Positions 1-8,141 of a stretch of 11,457 nt of DNA are shown here, piece after piece (positions within the stretch are counted from its first letter, which is position 1; every line of letters starts with the position of its first letter). Source of the DNA: Desulfuromonadaceae bacterium (GTDB lineage Bacteria > Desulfobacterota > Desulfuromonadia > Desulfuromonadales > Geopsychrobacteraceae); assembly GCA_030639985.1 (NCBI GenBank), contig DAOWKG010000193.1, positions 1 through 11,457 on the forward strand, written 5' to 3'. Under the pieces are notes generated by a model that saw only the letters and a list, made by a program, of their open reading frames with translations, searched no databases and was not told where the DNA came from. The translations under genes were made by a program, and so were the position numbers.

Positions 1-558
1 ATGCTGGTAGCGGTAACCGAACCGGGGGGGACGGGAACCCGCGCTGCATTGTCGGGTTATCAGGTTGCCGGCAAAACCGGTACGGCACAAAAAGTTGATA
101 TGGTCACCGGCGGCTATTCTCCCGACAAGCGGGTTTCTTCGTTTGTCGGTTTTGTCCCGGCCGATAACCCGGCATTGGTTATTTCAGTTACCGTCGATGA
201 GCCTCAAGGCGATGCGTATGGTGGTTTGATTGCGGCACCGGTGTTTGCCCGGATTGCCAGCCAGACTCTCAGCCATTTGAATGTGTTACCGATGGGAAGC
301 GTAGTTGCCCTTACGGAGGAACAATCGGGAGCCGAACCATTACCAGATTTGGTGGCGTTATTACCGGAAGTGGCCGTCAGTGATGGCTTGCGGATGCCAG
401 ATTTCTCCGGCATGAGCTATCGGCAGGTGTTGCAACTGATGGACAACAATAAGCTGAACCTGAAACTTACCGGGAGTGGTCAGGTGGTGAAGCAATACCC
501 GGCACCGGGCAAGGTTATCCGTTACGGCAAACAGGCGTGGATTCGTTTTGGAGCGTAG
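1..558 (+). CDS. ftsI: FtsI/PBP (peptidoglycan D,D-transpeptidase) C-terminal part with PASTA domain, 5' end outside window
   Basis: This is the C-terminal 185 residues of a class B penicillin-binding protein, the septal transpeptidase that crosslinks glycan strands made by FtsW. The ATG at base 1 is almost certainly an internal codon, because the transpeptidase domain lacks its N-terminal part, including the SxxK and SxN motifs that must lie upstream. The visible part begins at the family segment ending in the KTG box: KTGTAQK at local residues 25-31, preceded by GGTG and GYQVAG. The transpeptidase fold continues to about residue 95. After a linker, a single PASTA domain occupies roughly residues 131-184 (starts RMPDFSGMS). 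PASTA domains are typical of SpoVD/PBP2x-type proteins and, from memory, are also found on FtsI of Desulfuromonadia. The stop is TAG at 556-558, 28 nt before murE. SpoVD-like is an alternative name; the position before murE favours FtsI. I am sure of the family. Confidence 0.93.
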   Translation: MLVAVTEPGGTGTRAALSGYQVAGKTGTAQKVDMVTGGYSPDKRVSSFVGFVPADNPALVISVTVDEPQGDAYGGLIAAPVFARIASQTLSHLNVLPMGSVVALTEEQSGAEPLPDLVALLPEVAVSDGLRMPDFSGMSYRQVLQLMDNNKLNLKLTGSGQVVKQYPAPGKVIRYGKQAWIRFGA

Positions 559-572
559 GTTGATGTCAGGAA

Positions 573-578
573 GGGAGG
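573..578 (+). promoter_or_regulatory. Ribosome binding site of murE
   Basis: GGGAGG lies 8 nt before the ATG at 587. It decides the murE start in favour of 587 over the in-frame ATGs at 548 and 563. The one at 548 overlaps the end of ftsI, and neither has a comparable purine run at the right distance. Confidence 0.8.
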
Positions 579-586
579 AACCGCAA

Positions 587-2125
587 ATGAAGTTGGCGCA
601 ATTGTTGACCAAGATTCAACCTCAGGCGGTGGTCGGTTCTGTTGAGCAAGAAATATCTGGGTTGTCGTGCGATTCCCGTAAGGTTGAGTCCGGGATGATC
701 TTTTTTGCGTTGCCGGGTGAGCAGGTAGACGGTTTTGCTTATTCGCCTCAGGCGTTGCGAGCAGGTGCCGTTGCGGTTGTCGCCGCGCAATTGCCGGCTG
801 AATGTGACGAAAATGTATGTTATATCAAAGTTGCCAATGTCCGCCAGGCAATGGCAAGAATGGCGGCTGAATTTTATGGCAATCCAACTGCAAATATCCC
901 GGTGATCGGAATTACCGGCACCAACGGTAAAACTACTACCACCTATCTACTCGAAGCAATCTTCAAACAGGCTGGCTATGCACCGGCAGTTTTTGGCACG
1001 ATTGAATATCGTTTCGGCGATTTGCGTTATGATGCTTCACACACTACCCCCGAATCGATTGATCTACTGCGGATGATGGCAGAATTTTGTCAACATGGTG
1101 CCGATGTCTTGATTCTGGAGGTCTCTTCGCACGCATTGGAACAACACCGGGTCGACGGGGTCAATTTTGACGCTGCAGTGTTTACCAACCTCACCCAAGA
1201 TCATCTCGATTACCATCTTACCATTGACGATTATTTTAACAGTAAGAAGCGATTATTCGTTGAATTGCTCGGTGCCGGGGTGGCGGTAATAAATCGGGAA
1301 GATGATTGTGGGGTCGATTTGTTGCGGCAACCGGGTAAGCAAGTTTCATTTGGCCTGGATGATCGTGCGCAAGTATATCCTCGGCAGATGGATGTCGGTC
1401 GTGACGGCATCAGGGGCATTTTTACCAGTAACCATGGTGACGTTGTGGTTGAAAGTGGCATGATTGGCGGTTTTAACGTCAGCAATTTATTGGCTGCTGT
1501 CGCTACGGCGCAACAGTTCGATATCGACAATGAAATTATTGCCCAAGCTATTGCAACAGCACCGCAAGTTCCCGGCCGGGTAGAAAAAATCACTAATAGC
1601 AAAGGGGTGCTGGCGCTGGTTGATTATGCTCACACTCCAGATGCGTTAGAGCAGGCATTAAAAACAATCACCAAACTGGATGGTCGGCGGATATTGACAA
1701 TTGTCGGCTGTGGCGGCGATCGGGACAAATCCAAGCGTCCACTGATGGCAGCGGTAGCGGTAAAATATTCAGATTTGACCATTTTTACTTCTGATAACCC
1801 CCGGACCGAAAATCCCCTTGAAATTTTGGCTCAGATTCGTGCCGGGGCTATAGCGGCAGGCAGTTTGGAGCTAGCTGCTGGTTATGACACTGGTGCTGCT
1901 GGCTTTGTCGTGGTTCCCGACCGCCGGGAAGCGATTGAGCTAGCTGGCAAATTGGTCGTAGCTGGTGATTTATTGCTGGTTGCCGGAAAAGGGCATGAGA
2001 ATTATCAGATTTTGGGGATCGAAAAGATCCATTTTGATGATCGGGAAGAGTTGTCCCGAGTACTGAATGAAACGCAGGGCGAAGAGCTTGGCACAGACCG
2101 AATCGGAGCTGAAAATTGTGTTTGA
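587..2125 (+). CDS. murE: UDP-MurNAc-L-Ala-D-Glu:meso-diaminopimelate ligase (MurE)
   Basis: This cytoplasmic ATP-dependent Mur ligase adds the third residue of the stem peptide to UDP-MurNAc-L-Ala-D-Glu. It is 512 residues from the ATG at 587, near the usual 490-510. The start follows a strong Shine-Dalgarno site, and the protein begins MKLAQLL as the family does. An N-terminal UDP-substrate domain (about 1-100, with SCDSRKV) is followed by the ATP-binding loop GTNGKTTTT at residues 111-119 with Lys115. Next come the substrate motif HTTPES, the SSHALEQHR segment, and a YFNSK motif whose Lys220 matches the carbamylated lysine of the family. The C-terminal domain carries DNPRTENP starting at residue 403. 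DNPR is the known signature of meso-diaminopimelate specificity (lysine-adding MurE lacks it), so a DAP-type wall is predicted. The end GKGHENYQ...HFDDREE is typical. The last 8 nt overlap the murF start at 2118, implying coupled translation. Confidence 0.97.
   Translation: MKLAQLLTKIQPQAVVGSVEQEISGLSCDSRKVESGMIFFALPGEQVDGFAYSPQALRAGAVAVVAAQLPAECDENVCYIKVANVRQAMARMAAEFYGNPTANIPVIGITGTNGKTTTTYLLEAIFKQAGYAPAVFGTIEYRFGDLRYDASHTTPESIDLLRMMAEFCQHGADVLILEVSSHALEQHRVDGVNFDAAVFTNLTQDHLDYHLTIDDYFNSKKRLFVELLGAGVAVINREDDCGVDLLRQPGKQVSFGLDDRAQVYPRQMDVGRDGIRGIFTSNHGDVVVESGMIGGFNVSNLLAAVATAQQFDIDNEIIAQAIATAPQVPGRVEKITNSKGVLALVDYAHTPDALEQALKTITKLDGRRILTIVGCGGDRDKSKRPLMAAVAVKYSDLTIFTSDNPRTENPLEILAQIRAGAIAAGSLELAAGYDTGAAGFVVVPDRREAIELAGKLVVAGDLLLVAGKGHENYQILGIEKIHFDDREELSRVLNETQGEELGTDRIGAENCV
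2105..2108 (+). promoter_or_regulatory. Ribosome binding site of murF (supports GTG start at 2118)
   Basis: GGAG lies inside the 3' end of murE, 9 nt before the GTG at 2118. The alternative ATG at 2067 has no purine-rich site at a normal distance. Confidence 0.6.
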
Positions 2126-3503
2126 TTTAGAGTTGATAGCAAGAATTACCGATGGTGAGTTCTTGGGCCGAAAAGTTAATTGCCCCATCGATGCTATTTC
2201 CACCGATAGCCGCAATTTGGTGGCAGGATCGCTGTTTGTTCCGCTCCGAGGTGAGCGTTTTGATGGTCACGACTATCTCGGTCAGGCGGTAAAAAATGGT
2301 GCTGCTGCGTGTTTGAGTGAGGAGGTTGTCGCCGGATTAAGTGTCCCGGTAGTGCGGGTTGCCGATACCTTACGAGCCCTTGGCGATATCGCAGCTGCGC
2401 ATCGGTTACAACTTAACGGTCCATTAGTGGCAATTACTGGTTCTGCGGGGAAAACCACCACCAAAGAGATGCTGTCGACAATTTTGGAATTGGTTGCACC
2501 GGGTTTGAAAACGGCAGGAAACTTTAACAACCTGATTGGTTTGCCGCTGACGTTGTTGCGGTTGCAAGCAGAACATCAATGGGCGGTAATTGAAATGGGT
2601 ACCAGCCTCCTGGGTGAAATTGAGCGTTTAACCGAAATAGCCCAGCCCAGTATTGGAGTAATCACCAACATCGGCGCCGCGCATTTGGAAACATTATACG
2701 GTCTTGATGGGGTTTCCAGGGCAAAAGGTGAGCTATATGCCGGGTTGCGGGGAGGAACTGCGATTATTAATCTTGATGATCCGCGGGTGGCACAGTTACC
2801 GGTTGCCAATGGCGTTAAAAAAGTTACCTACGGATTAGCAACGCAAGCTCAGGTTCGAGCTGAGAATATTAGTGACGCGGGTGCTGGAGTCAGTTTTGAC
2901 CTCCTTTGTGCTGGCCAGCGCCACCGAGTGCAACTGACAATAACCGGCCGACACAACGTCGCCAACGCCCTCGCTGCAGCTGCGGCAGCAGTGGAAATGG
3001 ACGTCCCGGTAGCAAAAATCATTGCTGGTCTGGAGCAGTTTGTCGCAATTAGCGGGAGGATGGATCTATCTCCACTCCCTTGCGGCGGACTCCTCCTCGA
3101 CGATAGTTATAATTCAAATCCTCTCTCGGCAAATGCAGCACTTGATGCGTTGGCTTCATTGTCGGGGCAGGGGCGCCGGGTGGCGGTATTGGGCGACATG
3201 CTTGAATTAGGTGTAAATTCGGCACAGTTACATGTCGATCTGGGTGCCAAGGCTGCCGAAATTGCCGATTTGGTACTTGCGGTTGGGAAATTTTCTGCCG
3301 ATTTGTGTCGCGGGGCAGCTGACGCCGGGATGAAATCGGAACAATTGGTTGAATTGGCAGATGCAACTGCTGCCATTGAGTGTCTGCAGATGCAACAATG
3401 TTCAGGTGATAAGGTTCTGGTCAAAGGATCACGCAGCGTTGGCCTTGATCTGGTTGCGGCAGCGTTAAGAACTACCACAGCAACTTTTGTGAACGAGAAG
3501 TAA
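2118..3503 (+). CDS. murF: UDP-MurNAc-tripeptide:D-Ala-D-Ala ligase (MurF)
   Basis: MurF adds the dipeptide made by Ddl to UDP-MurNAc-tripeptide, giving the pentapeptide that MraY uses. I place the start at GTG 2118 (461 residues). From there the protein reads [17 protein letters not shown], matching the usual MurF N-terminus, and GGAG lies 9 nt upstream. The in-frame ATG at 2067 would add 17 charged residues overlapping murE by 59 nt and lacks a ribosome site. The ATP loop is [11 protein letters not shown] from residue 108 with Lys112, followed by [13 protein letters not shown]. Glu159 lies in [10 protein letters not shown], and Lys203 in RAKGEL is the expected carbamylated lysine. Later motifs are [19 protein letters not shown] and LGDMLELG. 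The EMG segment lacks the Asn-His pair of the E. coli enzyme (ELGANHQGEI), which may be lineage variation. The stop is TAA 3501-3503, 13 nt before mraY. Confidence 0.96.
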   Translation: MFDLELIARITDGEFLGRKVNCPIDAISTDSRNLVAGSLFVPLRGERFDGHDYLGQAVKNGAAACLSEEVVAGLSVPVVRVADTLRALGDIAAAHRLQLNGPLVAITGSAGKTTTKEMLSTILELVAPGLKTAGNFNNLIGLPLTLLRLQAEHQWAVIEMGTSLLGEIERLTEIAQPSIGVITNIGAAHLETLYGLDGVSRAKGELYAGLRGGTAIINLDDPRVAQLPVANGVKKVTYGLATQAQVRAENISDAGAGVSFDLLCAGQRHRVQLTITGRHNVANALAAAAAAVEMDVPVAKIIAGLEQFVAISGRMDLSPLPCGGLLLDDSYNSNPLSANAALDALASLSGQGRRVAVLGDMLELGVNSAQLHVDLGAKAAEIADLVLAVGKFSADLCRGAADAGMKSEQLVELADATAAIECLQMQQCSGDKVLVKGSRSVGLDLVAAALRTTTATFVNEK

Positions 3504-3508
3504 GGGAG
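3504..3508 (+). promoter_or_regulatory. Ribosome binding site of mraY (supports GTG start at 3517)
   Basis: GGGAG directly follows the murF stop and lies 8 nt before the GTG at 3517. It selects that codon as the mraY start. Confidence 0.75.
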
Positions 3509-3516
3509 CAAAACTG

Positions 3517-4593
3517 GTGCTATATCACTTACTATATCCTCTCCATACAGAATATTCGGTGTTGTATGTGTTTCGTTACATCACCTTCCGCACAATTTAT
3601 GCCACCATCACGGCGTTAATGATCTCGTTTATTCTCGGACCCTGGTTGATTGCTACCTTGCAACGGTTACAGATCGGCCAGTCAATTCGTAAGGTTGGAC
3701 CCGAGTCGCATTTTGTCAAAGAGGGAACCCCAACCATGGGTGGAGCCTTGATTCTATTTGCGATTATCGTTCCAACGCTACTCTGGGCTGATCTGACCAA
3801 TCTGTATATCTGGGTTACTTTATTAGTAACTGCGGGCTATGGGACGATCGGCTTCATAGACGATTATTTGAAAGTGGTGCGTAAAAATAGTGACGGTATC
3901 TCTGCGCGGCAGAAAATGTTCTGGCAGATAGTGGTAGCTGTCGTTGCGGTTCTGCTCCTTTATTCGAGCGGTGATTTTAATACCCATATGAGCTTGCCGT
4001 TTTTTAAAAATGTGAATCCCGACCTGGGGGTTTTTTACATATTGTTTGCCACTCTGGTAATTGTGGGATCAAGCAACGCGGTTAATTTGACCGATGGCCT
4101 TGATGGTTTGGCGATTGGCCCGATGATTATCGCTTCGGCAACATTTTTACTGCTGGCGTATCTGGTTGGTAACTTCAAACTGGCAAACTATTTACAGATA
4201 GTCAGCGTGCCGGGTGCGGGTGAGTTAGCAATCCTCTGCGGTGCGATGGTTGGTGCCGGTCTCGGATTTCTTTGGTTTAATACCTATCCGGCACAAGTAT
4301 TTATGGGTGATGTCGGCAGCCTGTCATTAGGTGGCGCCCTGGGAACTATTGCGGTAATTACCAAAAATGAATTTGTCCTGGTAATTGTCGGCGGAATCTT
4401 TGTTATCGAGGCTCTGTCGGTAATCGTGCAGGTGATTTCGTTTCGTTATTGGGGGCGTCGAGTTTTTCGGATGGCGCCGATTCACCACCATTTTGAACTG
4501 AAAGGTTGGCCCGAGCCAAAAATTATTGTCCGCTTCTGGATTATCAGCATTGTGCTGGCTTTAGTTGCCCTTTCGACATTGAAATTACGATGA
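3517..4593 (+). CDS. mraY: Phospho-N-acetylmuramoyl-pentapeptide transferase (MraY)
   Basis: This integral membrane enzyme transfers phospho-MurNAc-pentapeptide from UDP to undecaprenyl phosphate, making lipid I on the inner face of the membrane. It is 358 residues, against 360 in E. coli, with about ten hydrophobic segments. It starts at GTG 3517 (read as Met, protein MLYHLLYPL) behind GGGAG. The active-site residues are present: Asp115-Asp116 in FIDDY, the [11 protein letters not shown] loop, Asp265 in VFMGDVGSL, and the His triad at 323-325 in [19 protein letters not shown] and GTPTMGG lie near the N-terminus. Long stretches agree with the E. coli protein as I recall it, for example [17 protein letters not shown]. 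The stop TGA (4591-4593) overlaps the murD ATG in an ATGA, so murD translation is probably coupled. Identification is secure. Confidence 0.98.
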   Translation: MLYHLLYPLHTEYSVLYVFRYITFRTIYATITALMISFILGPWLIATLQRLQIGQSIRKVGPESHFVKEGTPTMGGALILFAIIVPTLLWADLTNLYIWVTLLVTAGYGTIGFIDDYLKVVRKNSDGISARQKMFWQIVVAVVAVLLLYSSGDFNTHMSLPFFKNVNPDLGVFYILFATLVIVGSSNAVNLTDGLDGLAIGPMIIASATFLLLAYLVGNFKLANYLQIVSVPGAGELAILCGAMVGAGLGFLWFNTYPAQVFMGDVGSLSLGGALGTIAVITKNEFVLVIVGGIFVIEALSVIVQVISFRYWGRRVFRMAPIHHHFELKGWPEPKIIVRFWIISIVLALVALSTLKLR

Positions 4594-5951
4594 AACTAAA
4601 TTTTAAAAATCAGCGAATTGTTGTAATCGGTGCCGGCCAAAGCGGACAGGCACTGGTGCGCTTTTTGGTTGCACGCGGAGCCACGGTAGCAATATCTGAC
4701 CAGCGCCAACAGCAACAAATCCAAGGTCTCGATTCAATAGCCGGTTTACCGATCCGTTTCGATCTTGGTGGGCATAGTCTGGAGCTATTTGAGCAGGCCG
4801 ATATGGTAGCCGTAAGCCCCGGCGTCCCCCTCGATTGTAAGCCACTGCAACGAGCAGCTTCATGTGGCATCCCCTTGCTTGGTGAAGTGGAAATTGCGGC
4901 GCGGGAAATTGACGCACCAATTATCGGCGTAACCGGTACCAATGGTAAATCAACTACTACAACCTTGATCGGCAAAATAATGGCTGCTTGGGGTAAAAAA
5001 GTATTTGTCGGCGGTAACCTTGGCACCCCATTGGTTGAAGCGTGTGCCGACAGTTATGATGGCGTGGTAGTGGAACTGTCATCGTTCCAATTGGAAACCA
5101 TCGATAAATTCCATCCAGAAATCGGTTTGTTGTTGAATTTAAGTTCTGATCATCTCGACCGTTACCCAGATTTGTCCAGTTATTATCAAGCCAAGTTGGA
5201 ACTGTTCCGCAATATGACCGTTGACGATTACGCAGTGTTGAATGCTGATGACCCCGAAGTGTGCCGTTATGCCGCCACCATCAAGGCAACCAAGGTATGG
5301 TTTTCAGCCCGGGGACGGATGGTTGAAGGGATGGTCAGGCTCGGCGATAGACTGGTTTGGAACTGGGGTGGGGCAGAAATAAAATTACCACTGGCAAAAC
5401 TACAACTGGCCGGGGAGCATAATATCGAAAATGCACTGGCAGCAATGATTCCACCATTATTGCAAGGTTGTCCGGCAGAATTAGCCTGGGATGCAGTGTG
5501 CTCTTTTAGTGGGCTTGAACATCGGATGCAACTGGTGCGAAAGTTTGAGGGGGTCTCCTGGTACAACGATTCCAAGGGCACCAATGTTGGCAGTGTGATG
5601 AAAAGCTTAGCCGGCTTTGCTGCGGGAGTAACTCTGATTGCCGGTGGGGTTGATAAGGGCGGTGATTATACTTTACTGCGACCATTACTGGAACAGAGGG
5701 TTGACCACTTACTGCTGATTGGCGCAGCAGCCCAGAAAATGGCAACAGAATTGTCGGGCTGTTGTGACATGAAAATAGTTGCCGATCTTGCTGACGCAGT
5801 TAAGCAAGCACATGAAATTACAACCACTGGTGGTGCCGTATTGTTGTCTCCGGCATGTTCCAGCTTTGATATGTTCGAAAATTATAAAGCCCGTGGTGTC
5901 GAGTTTGAGCGGTTGGTGAAATTATTGCCAGACGGGGAGGGGCGAGGATGA
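4590..5951 (+). CDS. murD: UDP-MurNAc-L-Ala:D-glutamate ligase (MurD)
   Basis: MurD adds D-glutamate to UDP-MurNAc-L-Ala in the cytoplasm. From the ATG at 4590 it is 453 residues (E. coli 438). An upstream in-frame ATG at 4506 would add 28 residues inside mraY, and those look like out-of-frame mraY sequence. The N-terminal Rossmann-like domain opens with [15 protein letters not shown] and carries SPGVPLD. The ATP loop GTNGKSTTT starts at residue 116 with Lys120. SSDHLDRY follows, then YYQAK with Lys202 as the carbamylated lysine. The C-terminal domain has [17 protein letters not shown] and [18 protein letters not shown], all MurD signatures. No good Shine-Dalgarno site precedes the ATG (the upstream bases read TTGAAATTACG). 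It therefore probably depends on ribosomes finishing mraY. It ends in an ATGA overlap with ftsW. Confidence 0.97.
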   Translation: MKLNFKNQRIVVIGAGQSGQALVRFLVARGATVAISDQRQQQQIQGLDSIAGLPIRFDLGGHSLELFEQADMVAVSPGVPLDCKPLQRAASCGIPLLGEVEIAAREIDAPIIGVTGTNGKSTTTTLIGKIMAAWGKKVFVGGNLGTPLVEACADSYDGVVVELSSFQLETIDKFHPEIGLLLNLSSDHLDRYPDLSSYYQAKLELFRNMTVDDYAVLNADDPEVCRYAATIKATKVWFSARGRMVEGMVRLGDRLVWNWGGAEIKLPLAKLQLAGEHNIENALAAMIPPLLQGCPAELAWDAVCSFSGLEHRMQLVRKFEGVSWYNDSKGTNVGSVMKSLAGFAAGVTLIAGGVDKGGDYTLLRPLLEQRVDHLLLIGAAAQKMATELSGCCDMKIVADLADAVKQAHEITTTGGAVLLSPACSSFDMFENYKARGVEFERLVKLLPDGEGRG

Positions 5952-7051
5952 ACTTGCGCCGGGATGTCGATACTTCATTGCTTTTGTTGACCGTTACCTT
6001 GACCTGTATTGGGGTGGTAATGGTCTATTCATCATCGGCAATAATGGCGGCTGACCGGTTCCATGATGGTTTTTATTTTATCAAGCGGCAGTTGGTTTAC
6101 GCTTTGATCGGGTTCATCCTGATGGCTACTGCTACCTATTTCAATTATCAAAACTGGCGCAAGTTGGCGGTTGTTTCACTGCTTGCCAGCATTGTTCTGC
6201 TGGGGCTGCTATTTGTCCCCGGTTTGGGAGTAAGGGTCGGAGGAGCAATGCGTTGGTTGCGTCTCCCCGGTTTGACCTTACAGCCGGCAGAACTGGTGAA
6301 GTTGGCATTGGTACTATATCTGGCCCACTCATTAACCCGTAAAAAAGAGAAAGTGCGATCATTTCTTAAAGGCTACTTCCCTTATATCATCGTTCTGGCG
6401 GTATTGTTGGGGATGCTGGTTAAACAACCCGATCTGGGTAGTGCGATGATTATCGCCGGGGTGGCTTTATCGATGTTGATTGTTGCTGGAGTGCGCTGGC
6501 TCTACATTCTGCCGACGGTAATGATGACGATACCGCTAGTATATTTTTTGATTATGCAGGTCGATTATCGCCGCCGCCGGATAATGGCATTTCTCGATCC
6601 ATGGGACGACCCTTTTGATACCGGATTTCAGATTATCCAGAGTCTGGTTGCTTTTGGTAACGGGGGAATTGTCGGTCAGGGACTGGGAATTGGAGAACAA
6701 AAATTGTTTTATTTGCCGGAAGCGCATACCGATTTTATTTACTCGGTAATTGGCGAAGAACTCGGGTTGATCGGGACAATTTTGGTAGCGGCAATGTTTT
6801 TATTGTTGGTTTTGTGCGGTATTCGCATCGCATTGCAGTGTCAGGATCCGTTTGGCCGTAATCTCGCTTTTGGTTTGAGTATTCTGATCGGCCTGGAAGC
6901 GTTTGTCAATTTAGCGGTATGCCTCGGGTTATTGCCAACTAAAGGATTGGCATTGCCGTTTGTTTCGTATGGGGGTACCAGCCTGGTCGTAAGCCTCCTT
7001 GCTGTTGGCATATTACTTAATATTTCCAGCTCGTTAGGGAAAACAAGATGA
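5948..7051 (+). CDS. ftsW: Septal peptidoglycan glycosyltransferase FtsW (SEDS family)
   Basis: FtsW is the SEDS-family polymerase that, with FtsI, polymerises lipid II at the division septum. It is 367 residues, mostly hydrophobic, with about nine or ten membrane segments; the first covers roughly residues 10-32 and the last about 340-362. Family motifs are present: KQPDLGSAM, DPWDDPFDTGFQIIQSL, GNGGIVGQGLG, LPEAHTDFIYSVIGEELG and LPFVSYGGTSL. Asp262 in HTDF lies in the large periplasmic loop and corresponds to the aspartate held to be catalytic in SEDS proteins. RodA is the nearest alternative. The position between murD and murG and the pairing with an upstream ftsI make FtsW the better call. 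GGGGAGG at 5934-5940, 7 nt before the ATG, is a strong ribosome site within the end of murD, and the start overlaps the murD stop by 4 nt. There is another ATGA overlap with murG. Confidence 0.96.
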   Translation: MNLRRDVDTSLLLLTVTLTCIGVVMVYSSSAIMAADRFHDGFYFIKRQLVYALIGFILMATATYFNYQNWRKLAVVSLLASIVLLGLLFVPGLGVRVGGAMRWLRLPGLTLQPAELVKLALVLYLAHSLTRKKEKVRSFLKGYFPYIIVLAVLLGMLVKQPDLGSAMIIAGVALSMLIVAGVRWLYILPTVMMTIPLVYFLIMQVDYRRRRIMAFLDPWDDPFDTGFQIIQSLVAFGNGGIVGQGLGIGEQKLFYLPEAHTDFIYSVIGEELGLIGTILVAAMFLLLVLCGIRIALQCQDPFGRNLAFGLSILIGLEAFVNLAVCLGLLPTKGLALPFVSYGGTSLVVSLLAVGILLNISSSLGKTR

Positions 7052-8139
7052 GGCTGTTGCTGGCCGGTGGCGGAACCGGAGGACATTTGTTCCCCGCAGT
7101 AGCATTGGCACAACTGCTGTTGCAGCAGGATCAACAGGCCGCAGTGCTGTTTGTTGGTACCCGTCGGGGGTTGGAACAGCGCTTATTGCCGAAGTTGGGG
7201 CTGCCATTGGCAACAGTAGATATGGTTGGAGTGGTCGGTCGGGGTTGGCGAGGAAAACTGGAATTGTTGCCGAAATTGATTAAAAGCCTGATTCAGGCAA
7301 AAAAAATACTCAGTAACTTTAAACCCGACCTTGTGATTGGGGTTGGCGGGTACGCTTCGGTTCCAGTGCTATTGATGGCAAAAATGACCGGGGTTCCCTA
7401 CCTGATTCATGAACAAAATGCAATTCCCGGCTTGAGTAATCGGCTGCTGGGAAAAGGGGCGAAGCTGGTGTGCCTTTCTTATGCCGATAGTGGCAGTAGC
7501 TTTGATTCTGCCCGGACGGTTGTTACGGGGAATCCATTGCGGCAGGGGTTGGAAAGTGTGACTACCACAATAGCAAATCCCGGTAAAATATTAATTTTCG
7601 GTGGTAGCCGGGGGGCAAGGGCAATTAATCAGGCGGTGATAAAAATGTTGCCTGAGTTGGCGACCTGGGAACCAAAACCAGAAATTATACACCAAACCGG
7701 TGATGCCGATTTTGAGCAGGTACAGCGGGCATATAAGGATGCCGGATTTAACCCGCAGCAGGTAGTCCCTTTTATTGAAGATATGGCGAGTGCTTATAGG
7801 GAAGCTAGTCTGGTTGTTTGTCGAGCCGGGGCAACTACTCTTGCCGAACTGACCGGGTGTGGCAGGGCAGCAATCTTGATTCCCTTTCCATTTGCAGCTG
7901 CTGATCACCAAACGGCAAATGCAAAAGTGCTGGCAGAAAAAGGGGCCGCAATTTTATTGCCACAGGGGGAATTGACCCCGGAACGTCTGGGGGCATTGGT
8001 CAAGCAGCTGTTTGATGATCGGCTGAAATTAAAGCAGATGGGGAAACAGGGACTTGAATTGGGTCAACTCGGTGCGACAGCGCAGGTACTCAATGAATGC
8101 CGCCGCATACTGGGGACGCCACAGGTTGAGGGAGTATAA
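7048..8139 (+). CDS. murG: Lipid II synthase: UDP-GlcNAc:lipid I GlcNAc transferase (MurG)
   Basis: MurG is a peripheral membrane glycosyltransferase (GT-B fold, family GT28) that adds GlcNAc to lipid I, giving lipid II. It is 363 residues (E. coli 355). The N-terminal acceptor domain has the G-loop [11 protein letters not shown] with His13, a second G-rich loop GVGGYASVP, and [12 protein letters not shown] with His121 and Asn124. The C-terminal UDP-GlcNAc domain has [10 protein letters not shown] (Ser187), [23 protein letters not shown] (Glu267, expected to contact the sugar-nucleotide ribose) and DHQTANA (Gln288). AGGGA at 7036-7040 lies 7 nt before the ATG, which overlaps the ftsW stop by 4 nt. 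The stop TAA (8137-8139) is 2 nt before murC. Confidence 0.97.
   Translation: MRLLLAGGGTGGHLFPAVALAQLLLQQDQQAAVLFVGTRRGLEQRLLPKLGLPLATVDMVGVVGRGWRGKLELLPKLIKSLIQAKKILSNFKPDLVIGVGGYASVPVLLMAKMTGVPYLIHEQNAIPGLSNRLLGKGAKLVCLSYADSGSSFDSARTVVTGNPLRQGLESVTTTIANPGKILIFGGSRGARAINQAVIKMLPELATWEPKPEIIHQTGDADFEQVQRAYKDAGFNPQQVVPFIEDMASAYREASLVVCRAGATTLAELTGCGRAAILIPFPFAAADHQTANAKVLAEKGAAILLPQGELTPERLGALVKQLFDDRLKLKQMGKQGLELGQLGATAQVLNECRRILGTPQVEGV
8128..8134 (+). promoter_or_regulatory. Ribosome binding site of murC
   Basis: GAGGGAG lies inside the last codons of murG, 7 nt before the murC ATG at 8142. It gives murC a strong initiation site of its own. Confidence 0.75.
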
Positions 8140-8141
8140 AT

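Noticed and set aside
548..586. Longer murE start at ATG 548
   Set aside because: It overlaps ftsI and adds 13 residues that include the translated ribosome site; ATG 587 is far better placed.
3107..3511. 134-codon minus-strand open frame
   Set aside because: It is antisense to the conserved end of murF, and its peptide has the low-information Ser/Ala/Thr-rich look of an antisense reading.
4506..4589. Longer murD start at ATG 4506
   Set aside because: The extra 28 residues are an out-of-frame reading of the conserved mraY end.
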